Assembly: GCF_041262565.1 (NCBI RefSeq)
Contig: NZ_JBGCCJ010000001.1
Location: forward strand, 248,001 to 312,000
Direction: 5' to 3'
DNA from: Leifsonia sp. EB41
Lineage (GTDB): Bacteria > Actinomycetota > Actinomycetes > Actinomycetales > Microbacteriaceae
Length of the DNA stretch: 64,000 bases
In this document: positions 37,569 through 45,868 of the stretch, in pieces
Position numbering within the stretch: the stretch's first letter is position 1
Layout: every line of letters starts with the position of its first letter
Program-made: the position numbers and the translations under genes
Notes under the pieces: generated by a model
Told to the model about the DNA's origin: nothing
Seen by the model: only the letters and a program-made list of their open reading frames with translations
Databases searched by the model: none

Positions 37569-39101
37569 ATGACGACGATGATCGTTCGCGAGTACTTGAG
37601 AGTATCGAAAGACAGGTCGCAGACCGGGAAAAGCCCAGATCAGCAGCATGAGGAAAACGTCAGCTCGGTTCAACGCCAAGGGTGGCAGTTGCACACCGAC
37701 GCTCCCTACCGCGACACGGATCGCAGCGCGAGCCGCTATGCAACGAGGGCTCGCGAGGACTTCAAGAGGCTGATCGCGGATCTCGAGGCCGACACCTTTG
37801 ATGCGGACATCCTTGCGATTTGGGAATCGAGCCGCGGCTCACGGCGGGTCGGCGAATGGGTGGACCTGGTCGACTTGTGCAAGGAGCGCGGCGTTCGTAT
37901 TTGGGTGACCACCCATAGCCGTCTCTACGATCCAGCGAACGCGCGCGACCGTCGAAGCCTTCTCGAGGATGCCGTTGATGCCGAATATGAGTCGGACAAG
38001 ACCTCGGAGCGTATTCGCCGCGACGTGCGCGCGGCTGCCGAGAAGGGCAAGCCTCACGGCAAGAACGTGTACGGGTATCTCCGCGTATACGACGCTCGAA
38101 CTCGCGAATTGATCCGGGTGGAAGAACACCCCGAGCAAGGACCGATTGTGAAGGAAGCCGCGGAGAGGGTCCTAGCCGGTGAGAGCTTTTATGGCATAGC
38201 CAAAGACTTCAACGAACGCGGGATTCCTTCGCGCCGACCGACGCGAATTGAGCATCGCGCCGGGTACGGTTGGACTCCCCCGGCAGTGAAGCAGATGTTG
38301 AGCATGGCGGCATACGCGGGAAAGCGAGAGTATCGCGGAGAGATCGTCGGCGACGCGATCTGGCCGGCGCTAATCCCGTACGAAAGCTGGCAGAAGCTGC
38401 AGTCGGTGATGTCACCGCCCGAGCGTCGACGAACTAACGACTGGCCGGCCAAGCACTTGCTCGCAGGGATTGCTGTTTGCGGAGTCTGCGGTGGACCGAT
38501 GCGCGTTGGCAAGCAGAATGCGGGCTCCCGCAAGCTGGACGCGGATGGCAATCCGATCCCACGCCAGAGCTACTCCACGTATGTCTGCGTCGGCGTTCCC
38601 GGGCGGCCCGGTCCGGATGGCAAGCGGGGCTTTCACGTTGCGATGCGCGAGGAGCATCTGGATCGCGTTGTGACGGAACTATTGCTGAAGCGGGTTCAGC
38701 GGCCGGACTTCCTCGCGACAGTCGGCGACCGCGACGACGATCGCGACGCCGAGCGACGCGCATTGCTCGAGGAGATCAACGGTTACCAGGCTTACCTCGA
38801 TAAGGTGCGTGCGGACGCTGCCGAGAAGCTCCACTTCGAGCTCCTGCTTGATCAGGAGGCGAGAATCGAGCCGAAGATCCGGACCGCGCAAACAAAGCTG
38901 GAGAAGTTGTCGGCCGTGGACCCTCTTGTGTTGTCGATACTTGCGGGCGGTGCTGTTCGTCAGAAGTGGGAGACGCTTGATCTCGCCGCTCGGCGCCGGG
39001 TTGTGCGCGGAGTCATGCTGCCTCGAGTCAATCGCATTGGCACAGGGTGGCAAGGCAAAAAGGGACCAAACTACGACCGTGTTGAGCCTGTGTGGCTGTA
39101 G
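37569..39101 (+). CDS. Large serine recombinase (site-specific integrase)
   Basis: A 510-residue integrase that inserts and excises the element. The resolvase domain starts IVREYLRVSKDRSQTG with the catalytic Ser13, and has VQRQGWQL and IWESSRGSRR. The recombinase domain begins near residue 160 (GKPHGKNVYGYLRVYD) and includes GIAKDFNERGIPSRRPTR. A zinc-ribbon follows (CGVCGGPMR ... YVCVG) and then a coiled coil (AERRALLEEINGYQAYLDKV). ATG 37569 has GAAGGGGG 6 bases upstream; GTG 37563 is in frame too. It lies at the element edge beside attL, as is typical. Codon use is visibly less GC-rich than in the core genes. Its stop codon is part of the first GTAGC repeat unit. Confidence 0.95.
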   Translation: MTTMIVREYLRVSKDRSQTGKSPDQQHEENVSSVQRQGWQLHTDAPYRDTDRSASRYATRAREDFKRLIADLEADTFDADILAIWESSRGSRRVGEWVDLVDLCKERGVRIWVTTHSRLYDPANARDRRSLLEDAVDAEYESDKTSERIRRDVRAAAEKGKPHGKNVYGYLRVYDARTRELIRVEEHPEQGPIVKEAAERVLAGESFYGIAKDFNERGIPSRRPTRIEHRAGYGWTPPAVKQMLSMAAYAGKREYRGEIVGDAIWPALIPYESWQKLQSVMSPPERRRTNDWPAKHLLAGIAVCGVCGGPMRVGKQNAGSRKLDADGNPIPRQSYSTYVCVGVPGRPGPDGKRGFHVAMREEHLDRVVTELLLKRVQRPDFLATVGDRDDDRDAERRALLEEINGYQAYLDKVRADAAEKLHFELLLDQEARIEPKIRTAQTKLEKLSAVDPLVLSILAGGAVRQKWETLDLAARRRVVRGVMLPRVNRIGTGWQGKKGPNYDRVEPVWL

Positions 39102-39351
39102 CGGTGTGTAGCAGTCCAAGAAAGGTCTCAGCTACGCCCTTGCGGCGAGATATCAACGATGTTCAGCCGCTGTAGCGCTGTAGCGCTGTAATCGAAAAAC
39201 TGTGCAAAGGAACACCAACCCTCGCAAGTGGCCTCGAGGATCCAACAAGTACCTGGCTACAGCGCTACGCCGCTACGTTGTCGGGGAATCCGCAAATTGT
39301 CGGTGATTGCCCGTAGCCGTCGCATGTCATCTTCGGCTACCGGGCCGCTAC
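39098..39351. repeat. Array of GTAGC/GCTAC units (iteron-like)
   Basis: Eleven copies of GTAGC or its complement GCTAC lie in about 254 bp (starting at 39098, 39108, 39131, 39172, 39180, 39256, 39264, 39272, 39313, 39336 and 39347). Two larger parts pair perfectly: GTAGCGCTGTAG at 39172-39183 and its complement at 39257-39268. Chance would give well under one per 250 bp. The whole 39102-39728 gap has no gene. It could be a replication origin or integrase/excisionase binding site. Confidence 0.75.
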
Positions 39352-39552
39352 CGGCCAAACCTGACGCGCATCTTCTTCCGTCTCTAGCGGATGGTGAAAA
39401 GTTGAAGGCTTGATCCCGCTCGCTTATCGCCAGCTTTTGTCACAGTTGCCTCATACCGTGAATGAGCGCGGCAACCGCCGTGTGCACAACTCAACATCTA
39501 TATCTCGACTTCGGCAGTTGTCGGGACGAACAAATCATGCGACCTTCCACGG

Positions 39553-39692
39553 AAGGTGCGGACCGCAGCACTTGGCTGGTGCGCGATCCAGGTAAATAGA
39601 GCCCCGATTTCGAAGGACCCTCCTATGTGGGTGCGGACCACACATTTGGCTGGTGGGTGGCCCAGAGCAGAAGAGCCCCGATAACGAAGCGA
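39553..39692 (+). repeat. Diverged tandem repeat, about 65 bp, two copies
   Basis: Copy A (39553-39620) and copy B (39627-39692) share GGTGCGGACC, TTGGCTGGTG and AGAGCCCCGAT in the same order and spacing, with mismatches between. They lie directly upstream of the HTH gene, so they may be its operator or promoter region, or origin elements. Confidence 0.7.
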
Positions 39693-39728
39693 TCAGAAGT
39701 TGTGCTCCTCACTCCCAAGGAGCATCAG

Positions 39729-40025
39729 ATGCAAGACCTGTCAGACTTTATCGATCTCCCCACCGCCGTCGAACGCTCCGGCTATGGAGAGTCAACCCTG
39801 CGACGCCACATCAAGTCCGGCAAGATCCCCGCCGTCAAGATCAAGGGACGCGTTCACATCAGGCCCCAGGACTTGGAGACGTTCACTGCTCCTGAACCGA
39901 TGCGCCCGACAGATGCCACCTTGGAAGACTGGGCATCGCGAATGGCAGCGAAGGCGCCAGCATTCCGCCCCGAGCAGCGCAAGCTGATTCTCTCAGCATT
40001 CTCCACCGCGCTGGGTGGTGAGTGA
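39729..40025 (+). CDS. Excisionase-like helix-turn-helix protein
   Basis: A 98-residue protein. The N-terminus FIDLPTAVERSGYGESTLRRHIKSGKIPAVKIKGRVHIRPQDLETF is a helix_turn_helix_17/excisionase-type DNA-binding fold, with the recognition helix in STLRRHIKSG. ATG 39729 follows AAGGAG by 6 bases. The stop overlaps the GTG of the helicase gene by 4 bases, so both are translated together. It may control excision or bind the repeats upstream; both are inferences. Confidence 0.8.
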   Translation: MQDLSDFIDLPTAVERSGYGESTLRRHIKSGKIPAVKIKGRVHIRPQDLETFTAPEPMRPTDATLEDWASRMAAKAPAFRPEQRKLILSAFSTALGGE

Positions 40026-41839
40026 TCCGAATGCCGGCAACAGAAAACCGCCCCGGCAATCACGAGGCGGCATCTGAAGAGTTTCGCGGCTCTGACCTCA
40101 ATTTTAGTGCCCACCCAGCGACAGCGGCGACGGACGACAGCGCGACCCTGACGTCCGCCTCGCCCGATCGCTTCGCGCCTACCTCGGCAGAAACACTCAC
40201 CGAGCGGGCGGTGATTAGATACCTCAGCGAGATTGTTGACAACCCGAGGGTCTCGCTTGGCACGATCCGCGACGCGCTTCTTCGGCGCATCAACGCAGAG
40301 TTCTCCCTGGAAAACACTGGACGCCGCGAATCGCACTCCAGCTCCGGACCGATCCAGAAGATCCAGTCGCTCGACGAGCGCACTGTTACACGTGTGCTTC
40401 TGGCGCGTCAAAGGATCGTCTCAATCGATCTCTCAGGGGGGCAGGCCGAGGACATGACGTTACTCGGCATCTACGTCGACTTCGGAGAAGACGAGGGTAC
40501 ATACTCGACCTCCGACCGCCGAATCAAGTCACTTGCGAGCGAGCTGAAGCCCTCCCTGACATCAAGAGGCCTCGAATCGGTCTGCTCGAGCCTTCGAATC
40601 CATGCACCGGTGGTGCAGAGGACCGTAGAGGCTCACCTAATCCCTGTGGGCAACGGCGTGTTCGATCACCAGCGCCAGACCCTACGACCGTTCTCGGCGG
40701 ACTGGATCTTTCTATCGAAGATCCCGACAGACTACGACCCCAACGCGGAGAGCCCGATCTTCACGATGCCGGACGGGGTCGAGTGGACGTTCGACGGATG
40801 GCTCATGAGCTTGAGCGACGATCCTGGCGTGCCAGAGTTGCTTTGGGAGGTAATCAGCGCGGCCGCGCGATCCTACGAGCCCTGGAACAAGGCACTGTGG
40901 CTTGTCTCCGAGCGTGGCAATAACGGCAAGGGAACATTCGTCCACTTCATTCGAAACTTGTTGGGCACGAAGCTCTGCTCTGCTGTGCAGTTCGCTGACT
41001 TCGGGCACGAGTTCAAGATGGAACCTCTCCTTCGCTCGCGCGTCAACCTCGTCGACGAGAACGGCGTGGGGACCTTCGCAGACCGAATCGACGCATGGAA
41101 GGCGTTCATCACCGGAGACACCATCACCCTAAACAGGAAGCACAAGACTCCCATTGCAGTCAGCTGGCGGGGCATCGACATCCAGTGCCTCAACTCGTTC
41201 AGCCAAAGAACTAAGGACCGCTCAGAATCGTTCTACCGCAGACTTCTTATCATCCCGTTCCGCAAATGGTTCGGGGACACAGAACGCAAATACATCAAGC
41301 TCGAGTACCTGAAGGACCCCCAGGTGCTCCGGTACGCCTTGAAGCGCGCTCTCGAGATGCAGCACACCGAGTTCTCGAATCCCGCGGTCTGCCGCGAAGC
41401 GCTCGATGAGTATAAGGGTACGAACAACGGTCTGCTGAGCTTCTGGCTTGAGTTCGAGAACCAGTATCTGTGGGACCTCTTGCCGTTCCGCTTCCTGTAC
41501 GCGCTCTACTGCGAATGGTTCCGAACGGTGAATCCCAGCGGACAGGTGGAAAGCATGAACGCGCTGATCTCTTTCCTGAAAGAACACCTCGCAGGCTCAA
41601 ACGAATGGGAGCACAAGGGCTCCGTTGCCGTTCGCCCAAAGCAAATGATGAGCCAACCGGAGCCGCTTATCGTCGACTACAACCTCACGGACTGGATGAA
41701 CAACGCCTATTCAGGAACCGACCCGCGCAAGAAGTCCCTGCCGTTTCCCTTGAAGACGAACTACAAGGGCTTGGTGCGCCGCCAGCCAATTGGCCCCTCG
41801 ACTCGCGCAGCTGTTTCGACGGTCGCCGAACGACCGTAG
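40022..41839 (+). CDS. Phage/plasmid SF3 helicase-primase (D5/P4 type)
   Basis: A 605-residue replication protein. The SF3 helicase core has Walker A in SERGNNGKGTFVHF (about residues 295-308), Walker B in RVNLVDENG (about 340) and the motif-C-like LNSFSQRTKDRSESFYRRLLIIPF (about 388-411). The N-terminal 250 residues are unlike known primase catalytic cores, so primase activity is not shown. The usual Walker A Ser is Gly here (GKG). The GTG start overlaps the HTH gene. The element can probably replicate on its own after excision. Confidence 0.85.
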   Translation: MIRMPATENRPGNHEAASEEFRGSDLNFSAHPATAATDDSATLTSASPDRFAPTSAETLTERAVIRYLSEIVDNPRVSLGTIRDALLRRINAEFSLENTGRRESHSSSGPIQKIQSLDERTVTRVLLARQRIVSIDLSGGQAEDMTLLGIYVDFGEDEGTYSTSDRRIKSLASELKPSLTSRGLESVCSSLRIHAPVVQRTVEAHLIPVGNGVFDHQRQTLRPFSADWIFLSKIPTDYDPNAESPIFTMPDGVEWTFDGWLMSLSDDPGVPELLWEVISAAARSYEPWNKALWLVSERGNNGKGTFVHFIRNLLGTKLCSAVQFADFGHEFKMEPLLRSRVNLVDENGVGTFADRIDAWKAFITGDTITLNRKHKTPIAVSWRGIDIQCLNSFSQRTKDRSESFYRRLLIIPFRKWFGDTERKYIKLEYLKDPQVLRYALKRALEMQHTEFSNPAVCREALDEYKGTNNGLLSFWLEFENQYLWDLLPFRFLYALYCEWFRTVNPSGQVESMNALISFLKEHLAGSNEWEHKGSVAVRPKQMMSQPEPLIVDYNLTDWMNNAYSGTDPRKKSLPFPLKTNYKGLVRRQPIGPSTRAAVSTVAERP

Positions 41840-41968
41840 CAATCGAGTCACAGGGGCTCCCGACTGGTCCTGGTCGGTCGCCCCGCGCCCTGCAAGGAGT
41901 CGTTGACAACCGTGCCCAAGGGAAGATCAGCAGAAGCTGCTCGCGCCGCTCATTACATTGTGAACCGA

Positions 41969-42006
41969 GCTGGGCCGGTGGCGAACAAAGTTCGCGCCGG
42001 CCCAGC
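41969..42006. terminator. Strong hairpin after the helicase gene
   Basis: GCTGGGCCGG (41969-41978) pairs with CCGGCCCAGC (41997-42006) and GCGAAC (41981-41986) with GTTCGC (41990-41995), loop AAA. It lies between the convergent helicase and antitoxin-like genes and can end both. Confidence 0.85.
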
Positions 42007-42093
42007 CGACCGGTTCTCCGGATTCTCGCTACCAGGGATCCGCTCGACCAACCCACCAGACCGAAGCGGAGACCTCGGTGATCTCGAGGCCGC

Positions 42094-42486
42094 TCATCCG
42101 ATGAACGCGAACGCCTTCGCCGCCGCCATCACCTCAGGGCCGACCTCGTCCGGGCTGCCAGTCTGCAGAACCCGGGCTGGCGAGACGTCGTTGAGTGCCG
42201 GGTTCATCCCCTTGAACCACGACTGGACGGTCACCGCCTCGTTGCGCTCACGCAGAAGCGCGGCGATTTGGTAGGCGACGAACAAGCGGTCGCGATCGGT
42301 TGCCCCCGGCGCTCGGGTGCCAGCGGCCCACTCTGCCACAGGCTTGGTGGACTTGACGTTCCCGATGTAGGCGACGAGGCGCACGCCGACGATGTCCCGG
42401 AGCTTGGTGACCAGCTCGGGGAAAGTCGACCGGATCGCGTCGTCGTATGCGCGCATCCCCGCCTTCTGAGTCGTTGTCGTCGCCAT
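42094..42486 (-). CDS. Xre/MbcA/ParS antitoxin-like DNA-binding protein
   Basis: A 130-residue protein. The N-terminal part (ELVTKLRDIVGVRLVAYIGNVKSTKPVAEWAAGTR) is a helix-turn-helix like region. The C-terminal part (LLRERNEAVTVQSWFKGMNPALNDVSPARVLQTGSP) is like the toxin-binding DUF2384 domain of Xre/MbcA/ParS antitoxins. The partner would be a RES-domain toxin, but none is next to it. It may act as an element repressor instead. A palindromic operator candidate lies just upstream. Confidence 0.75.
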   Translation of the reverse strand: MATTTTQKAGMRAYDDAIRSTFPELVTKLRDIVGVRLVAYIGNVKSTKPVAEWAAGTRAPGATDRDRLFVAYQIAALLRERNEAVTVQSWFKGMNPALNDVSPARVLQTGSPDEVGPEVMAAAKAFAFIG

Positions 42487-42511
42487 GTCGTTGACGATAC
42501 TCCGACAACCC

Positions 42512-42539
42512 TCGAAACGGCCATGAAAGTTCGTTTCGA
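42512..42539. promoter_or_regulatory. Operator candidate of the Xre-like gene
   Basis: TCGAAACG (42512-42519) and CGTTTCGA (42532-42539) form a perfect 8-bp inverted repeat with 12-base spacing. It is 26 bp upstream of the Xre-like ATG. Confidence 0.5.
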
Positions 42540-42743
42540 ATCGGCATCGAAATCGCCATCAAAATCGCCCTAGAAAAGTAGAAGAATGGGGTCAAGGGAT
42601 GATGAACCCCACCTCCCGGAGGAGAAGAATTCGTTCGTCGTGCACACGCCGCAGTGAAGGAGCCCGCTAGGAGACTTGTTCGCCGGGCTGGGCGACGTTA
42701 TCCGTGGGCCGCTCGTGGACGAGGAGTCGAGACGGCGGTACCC

Positions 42744-43013
42744 GTGTCGAATGACTATCGGGACGCAGAGCGGTGGAAACGGCGTGAGAGCCGTCGAGTT
42801 CGTTCTGCGGTCCAGTCCATCGGCTCGACGTACCAGGCTGCACAGCAGGCCGGCGATGACGTCGCCCGGCAGGCTGCGCTAGATGCCGCCGAGAAGTGGA
42901 TCAAGACCTACAAAAGCGGTGGCACGACTTCGTTCTCGTTCGACGAACTCAGTGGCGGAAAGCCGGGCATCTCCTACACGAACATGTGGAACGACAACCG
43001 CTGGCTGCTCTGA
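42744..43013 (+). CDS. Hypothetical protein (89 aa)
   Basis: Not recognised. The frame from GTG 42744 reads as coding: DAERWKRRESRRVRSAVQS, a helical AQQAGDDVARQAALDAAEKW segment, then an aromatic-rich end (SYTNMWNDNRWLL). No signal peptide or membrane helix. The start is uncertain; the frame is open upstream to 42654. Confidence 0.5.
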   Translation: MSNDYRDAERWKRRESRRVRSAVQSIGSTYQAAQQAGDDVARQAALDAAEKWIKTYKSGGTTSFSFDELSGGKPGISYTNMWNDNRWLL

Positions 43014-43064
43014 TCACCGGAAAAGGATGCTCACGAATCGTTCTGAGGCCCGGAGATCAGCGAT

Positions 43065-43460
43065 CTAACGAAGAACGGTCACCGGCAGCTGTGTCTGCGC
43101 ATCATCACCGTTCACGTGGCTGAATGCGGAGATCTGACCGATCCCTGGTAGTCCGAGGCTCGCGTCCCGATAGCTGACCACGATCCCCTCCTCTAGCACC
43201 CGGACGCTTTCGCCGACGTAGTTGGACTGGTTGGCGTCGGTGAAGTCGAAGATGAATGCCTCAACCTTGCTTCCGAACCGGATGCCCAGCCGCTTCCCTC
43301 CGTTGCCGTCAGGGCCGTAGTAGTCCACGCCGTATCCGAAGTATTCCGGAGGCGCCGGCGTCTCGATCCGCTCGCCAAGCTCCCACGTCACAACGATGCT
43401 GTTGGGGTGCTCCTCGACGAGGACGGAGATCACGAGTCGCGGGATCAGGGGCTCAGCCAT
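43065..43460 (-). CDS. Hypothetical protein (131 aa)
   Basis: Not recognised. A soluble, beta-rich protein: LVISVLVEEHPNSIVVTWELG, YGVDYYGPDGNGGKRLGIRFG, VEAFIFDFTDANQSNYVGES. It lies 9 bp after the stop of the acidic small gene upstream, in one unit. It might be an immunity-type protein of a polymorphic toxin system given the Rhs genes nearby, but this is only context. Confidence 0.65.
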   Translation of the reverse strand: MAEPLIPRLVISVLVEEHPNSIVVTWELGERIETPAPPEYFGYGVDYYGPDGNGGKRLGIRFGSKVEAFIFDFTDANQSNYVGESVRVLEEGIVVSYRDASLGLPGIGQISAFSHVNGDDAQTQLPVTVLR

Positions 43461-43469
43461 GCGCCCAGA

Positions 43470-43673
43470 CTAGGGCTCACGGCCATCGTCCGTGCCAGGC
43501 TCGGTCGCCGCAGCCTCGTCGTACGTTCCATCGACCAGTTGCTTCATCTCGTCGTCGATCTCCTCGTCGAGCTTGCGCGATTCTCTAATCGCGGAGAACA
43601 GACTTCTCTCAAACGTCGTCAGCTCGTCATCGCTTACGAGCGCTTCGTCATCGACCTCGTCGTCGTCCCCCAT
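43470..43673 (-). CDS. Small acidic hypothetical protein (67 aa)
   Basis: Not recognised. Strongly acidic start MGDDDEVDDEALVSDDELTT, then a helix with ERSLFSAIRESRKLDEEIDDE. Co-directional with and 9 bp before the 131-aa gene. The start ATG 43673 is chosen because the upstream part of the frame is Arg-rich and non-coding-like. Confidence 0.5.
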   Translation of the reverse strand: MGDDDEVDDEALVSDDELTTFERSLFSAIRESRKLDEEIDDEMKQLVDGTYDEAAATEPGTDDGREP

Positions 43674-43865
43674 GCCGACATGCTGCTCGGGTTTCCGCTC
43701 CCCCGTCAACTGTTGACGGTTTCGTGTCCTCCATCTTGAGGACATCGTTCCACGAGCGTTACCGTGGTGCCCACCCGGGGATGCTGGGCCGGCGCGGATA
43801 CGAAATCCCCAGCGAGGACGTCTCAACCCGACGTGACCTGGCCGGCATCCCCAGGAACCATCCTC

Positions 43866-44045
43866 TTAGGCCTCGACGACCCACTCCTCATACCATTGGC
43901 CCTCGCTCTGGAGGCTGCCGGCTCCACGGACTGCGTAGTCGGGCAACTCCGAACGCGGCCTGAGCTCGCTGTCGTAGTACTCGGTATCTCCCTCGGGGTA
44001 CGGGCCGACGCTCAGATAGACGAGGTCGCTGCTCGGGTCAGTCAT
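43866..44045 (-). CDS. Small hypothetical protein (59 aa)
   Basis: Not recognised. MTDPSSDLVYLSVGPYPEGD, then TEYYDSELRPRSELPDYAVRG and SEGQWYEEWVVEA: compact, acidic, Tyr-rich. The codon pattern looks coding. It is divergent from the CoiA-like gene with a 47-bp gap. Confidence 0.55.
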   Translation of the reverse strand: MTDPSSDLVYLSVGPYPEGDTEYYDSELRPRSELPDYAVRGAGSLQSEGQWYEEWVVEA

Positions 44046-44092
44046 GCGTCGAGGATACCGATGCTGTCGGCCCCACCCAGTAGCCTTTCCGC

Positions 44093-45673
44093 GTGCAGCA
44101 CGGGGCAGAAGTGTTGGCGGCATTCCAGGACGGGGAGACGCGCCTCGTCTACGCACGCCCGCGGACGGGCGGATCGCTGTGGATGCTGCCCAACGGAGAA
44201 GCCAAGAAGCATCGCGCCTTCACCAAGGCAGAGCTCGTATGCCCCGTTCATGACTGCGCCGAGCCTAAGCTCACCACCGTGGCGCGGGCGCCGAGGAAGC
44301 GCGACGGGTTCAGCCACCTGGCCGGCGGCGGCCACGCCCCAGAGTCTCTCTTCCACCTGCAGGCGAAGCAGCGTATAGCCGACTGGTTGACCGAGCACTA
44401 CCCGCGATCGAGCGTCCACATCGAGGAACAGTCAGACACCAACCGCACCCGGATCGCAGATGTAATGATCACCGGTCCCACGGGCCAGCGGATCGCCTTC
44501 GAGGTCCAGTACTCCCCCATCACGCCCGAGAAATGGCGGGAGCGTCACGACTCCTACCTCGAGCAGGGCATCACCGACATCTGGCTCTGGGGTCACCACG
44601 GCGCCAACCTCAAGGAGGATCGCCAACTCCCGGGGACTGTCAAACTCACGCCGGCCCAGCAGCTCGTCGCCGAGCTCGGCCAACCGCTGCTGTGGTTCAA
44701 CCCGGTGCTCGGGGGCATCGGTACCGCCAGCCAGATCCGCTATGGGGCGCCCTGGTCGATCCGGACACTCCCCGTAGGTAGCGGGGATTTCCTGGTCGAG
44801 CCGCTGGACCAGTTCTCTCTGGCGAATGACGGCTTCGGGAGCGAGCTCACCCGCCGCCTCCTCGCCGACACCGTGCGCTTTAGCGAGTGGCGCGAAAAGC
44901 GCGACGCTGAGGTTCGCGCGCAACAGAAAGCCGCCGATGAGATGAAAGCCGCTGAGGCCGCCAGAGAGGCCGCGGAAGCGTCTCGACGACAGCAGCAGCT
45001 CGAACGCGCGACCAGGGTCTGGCTCGGATCCGAGCAGCGGGCTTCGCTGCTCAGGCAGATGGGTGGCACGTGGCCGGAGTGGCTGAACGTCACGCTTGAG
45101 GAACCGCTGCCGGTTCCGGCCGAGCAGTGGCAGTCGGCCGTCTACATCCGCTTCATCATCGACCTCGCGCACAACAACACGATCAGGCGCGAGCCCATCA
45201 TCACTTGGCTGAAGGGCGAGTACCGGCTCGGTCCGCGCCCCCGCGAGCGGGCGATGGTAGCTCTGTACCGATGGCTCATGGCGATCTCCAAGCGAGGCAT
45301 TGTTCGTCGGCAGGAGCACAAGTGGAGCGGACGATCCACCTTCTACGCGGTCGACCCGGCGTACCTGCCGGCGGGCGGATGGTTCCCAGGCGTGAATCCG
45401 CCCGTCAGTCGGCGCCTGGAGCTAGAACGCTCCCTGGAGCGGCGAAGGCAGGAGCGTATCGCCGAGCTCGCAGCGAGGCCGCCCGTACCGCCGCCACTGC
45501 CCGTTCCCGAGCAGCTGCCGGAGTGGCACGCGCGCATCCGCGCCGCGCGTGAGGCTGGGCTCAAGCCGCGCTCAGAGTCGGGGCTCCGCAAGTGCGTCCT
45601 CTGTGGAATCGCACTGGACCCGATCTACATGGATCTCGGGTATCACCCGTACTGCTCGAGGACGCGGAGGTGA
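44093..45673 (+). CDS. CoiA-like competence nuclease family protein
   Basis: A 526-residue protein. An N-terminal zinc-site-like CPVHDC lies near residue 50. The nuclease core of CoiA (restriction-endonuclease fold) is visible as TRIADVMITGPTGQRIAFEVQYSP (about residues 118-141), with D and E-x-Q catalytic residues and TPEKWRERHDSYLEQGITDIWLWG after it. A coiled coil spans about 260-305. The C-terminus has a second zinc-like site (CVLCG ... YC). CoiA proteins are needed for competence in Firmicutes. In actinobacteria many are found in mobile regions with unknown roles. It lies inside the insertion that breaks comEC. Start GTG 44093. Confidence 0.75.
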   Translation: MQHGAEVLAAFQDGETRLVYARPRTGGSLWMLPNGEAKKHRAFTKAELVCPVHDCAEPKLTTVARAPRKRDGFSHLAGGGHAPESLFHLQAKQRIADWLTEHYPRSSVHIEEQSDTNRTRIADVMITGPTGQRIAFEVQYSPITPEKWRERHDSYLEQGITDIWLWGHHGANLKEDRQLPGTVKLTPAQQLVAELGQPLLWFNPVLGGIGTASQIRYGAPWSIRTLPVGSGDFLVEPLDQFSLANDGFGSELTRRLLADTVRFSEWREKRDAEVRAQQKAADEMKAAEAAREAAEASRRQQQLERATRVWLGSEQRASLLRQMGGTWPEWLNVTLEEPLPVPAEQWQSAVYIRFIIDLAHNNTIRREPIITWLKGEYRLGPRPRERAMVALYRWLMAISKRGIVRRQEHKWSGRSTFYAVDPAYLPAGGWFPGVNPPVSRRLELERSLERRRQERIAELAARPPVPPPLPVPEQLPEWHARIRAAREAGLKPRSESGLRKCVLCGIALDPIYMDLGYHPYCSRTRR

Positions 45674-45868
45674 CGAGGCCCCCTGCGTCGCATGCGGCAC
45701 CCAGCGTGGGTCATCTCGGAGTTCACGGGGTTCGAGGCGTTTGGGATGCACTGTCGGGGCGCAGATACGCGTCTTCGAAAGGCGACTAGGCGTGGGGATT
45801 CTCGGTGAGACGATTCGCCGCGACCGGACATGATGAAGGTGAGGGACCAATTCACCAGAGGGAGATCC

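Noticed and set aside
39098-39692. CRISPR array
   Set aside because: Repeats here are too short (GTAGC units) or only two diverged copies (65 bp), and there are no even spacers or cas genes.
41903-42274. Plus-strand frame of 123 codons after the helicase gene
   Set aside because: It crosses a strong terminator hairpin (41,969-42,006) and runs antisense into the Xre-like gene.
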